Of a DNA stretch of 5,551 bases, positions 5,203 to 5,551 are shown piece by piece. The DNA is taken from positions 1 through 5,551 of the forward strand of contig CANKWG010000149.1 in assembly GCA_947487325.1 (NCBI GenBank), given 5' to 3'. Positions within the stretch are counted from its first letter, which is position 1; every line of letters starts with the position of its first letter. Both the position numbers and the translations under genes were made by a program. Source of the stretch: Oxalobacteraceae bacterium (lineage in GTDB: Bacteria; Pseudomonadota; Gammaproteobacteria; Burkholderiales; Burkholderiaceae_D). The notes under the pieces were generated by a model. That model did not search any database, was not told the DNA's origin, and worked only from the letters and a program-made list of their open reading frames with translations.

Positions 5203-5551
5203 ATGTCACTCGAACCCCCGTTGTTATTTGCAATGCATGGTAGTGATCCACTAGGCGCAAAGATTGCTCAGCATCTCGGCATCTCTCTGGCTGCGCATGA
5301 AGAGCGCGATTTCGAAGATGGCGAGCACAAGGCGCGGCCCTTACAAAATGTGCGTGGACGTTCTTGTTATGTGCTGCACGCATTGCACGGCGATGTATCG
5401 CACACTGCCAATGACAAGCTCAATCGCCTGTTGTTTTTCATTGCGACACTCAAAGATGCGGCAGCGTCTCGCGTCAGCGCGGTCGTACCTTATTTGGCGG
5501 ATGCGCGTAAAGATCGAAAAACCAACCCGCGTGATCCGGTCACCATGCGCT
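5203..5551 (+). CDS. Ribose-phosphate pyrophosphokinase (PRPP synthetase)-like, 3' partial
   Basis: PRPP synthetases transfer pyrophosphate from ATP to ribose 5-phosphate, giving PRPP for nucleotide, His and Trp synthesis. The first 116 residues are visible and the gene continues past the window. They match the N-terminal Prs domain: LLFAMHGSDPLGAKIAQHLG (7-26), FEDGEHKARPL (37-47) for the F-DGE motif, VRGRSCYVLH (50-59), NDKLNRLLFFIATLKDA (70-86), and PYLADARKDRK (96-106) in place of the usual PYFPYARQDRK. The Tyr-to-Asp and Gln-to-Lys changes and the short N-terminus suggest a divergent paralogue and not the housekeeping enzyme, so no symbol is given. ATG 5203 is the only ATG after the in-frame TAG at 5107-5109 that leaves the domain complete. 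Its Shine-Dalgarno is weak (cgga at 5191-5194). Repeat copy 2 ends just upstream. What follows downstream cannot be seen. Confidence 0.85.
   Translation, partial: MSLEPPLLFAMHGSDPLGAKIAQHLGISLAAHEERDFEDGEHKARPLQNVRGRSCYVLHALHGDVSHTANDKLNRLLFFIATLKDAAASRVSAVVPYLADARKDRKTNPRDPVTMR

Overview
The window looks like a piece of a proteobacterial chromosome, most likely beta- or gammaproteobacterial. The evidence is the protein families present (an OmpR-type response regulator, a RutE-type nitroreductase, a TerB-domain protein, a HipA-family kinase remnant and a DUF2281 antitoxin-like protein), the moderately GC-rich coding sequence and the ordinary Shine-Dalgarno sites. The genus cannot be fixed from this sequence alone.

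Layout, left to right. 1-613: the 3' part of a response regulator gene whose first ~45 codons lie outside the window. 614-766: a gap containing a strong 25-bp dyad. 767-2452: a complete ~561-residue metal-dependent amidohydrolase of the N-acyl-D-amino-acid deacylase type. 2453-2642: a gap with five degenerate 13-bp tandem units followed by three small dyads. 2643-3242: a RutE-like nitroreductase, which must start at its Shine-Dalgarno-preceded ATG and not at the first ATG of the frame. 3246-3659 (minus): a small TerB-domain protein, convergent with rutE and only 3 bp from it. 3660-5202: an accessory-looking stretch. It holds a HipA-family kinase gene missing its whole N-terminal part, an orphan DUF2281/VapB-like antitoxin gene, and two copies of an 89-bp direct repeat (about 88% identical, no gaps) that bracket the antitoxin gene. 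5203-5551: the 5' part of a divergent ribose-phosphate pyrophosphokinase gene that runs off the window.

The genes do not form one pathway. The amidohydrolase and rutE are co-directional but 190 bp apart, with repeats between them, so a shared operon is uncertain. The region between terB and the Prs-like gene reads as a decayed toxin-antitoxin or accessory site: a kinase toxin without its N-terminus, an antitoxin without a toxin, and a duplicated non-coding block. The second repeat copy ends 9 bp before the Prs-like start codon and so probably lies in that gene's leader. No convincing new multi-gene system is visible. The strongest unexplained signal is the 89-bp repeat pair.
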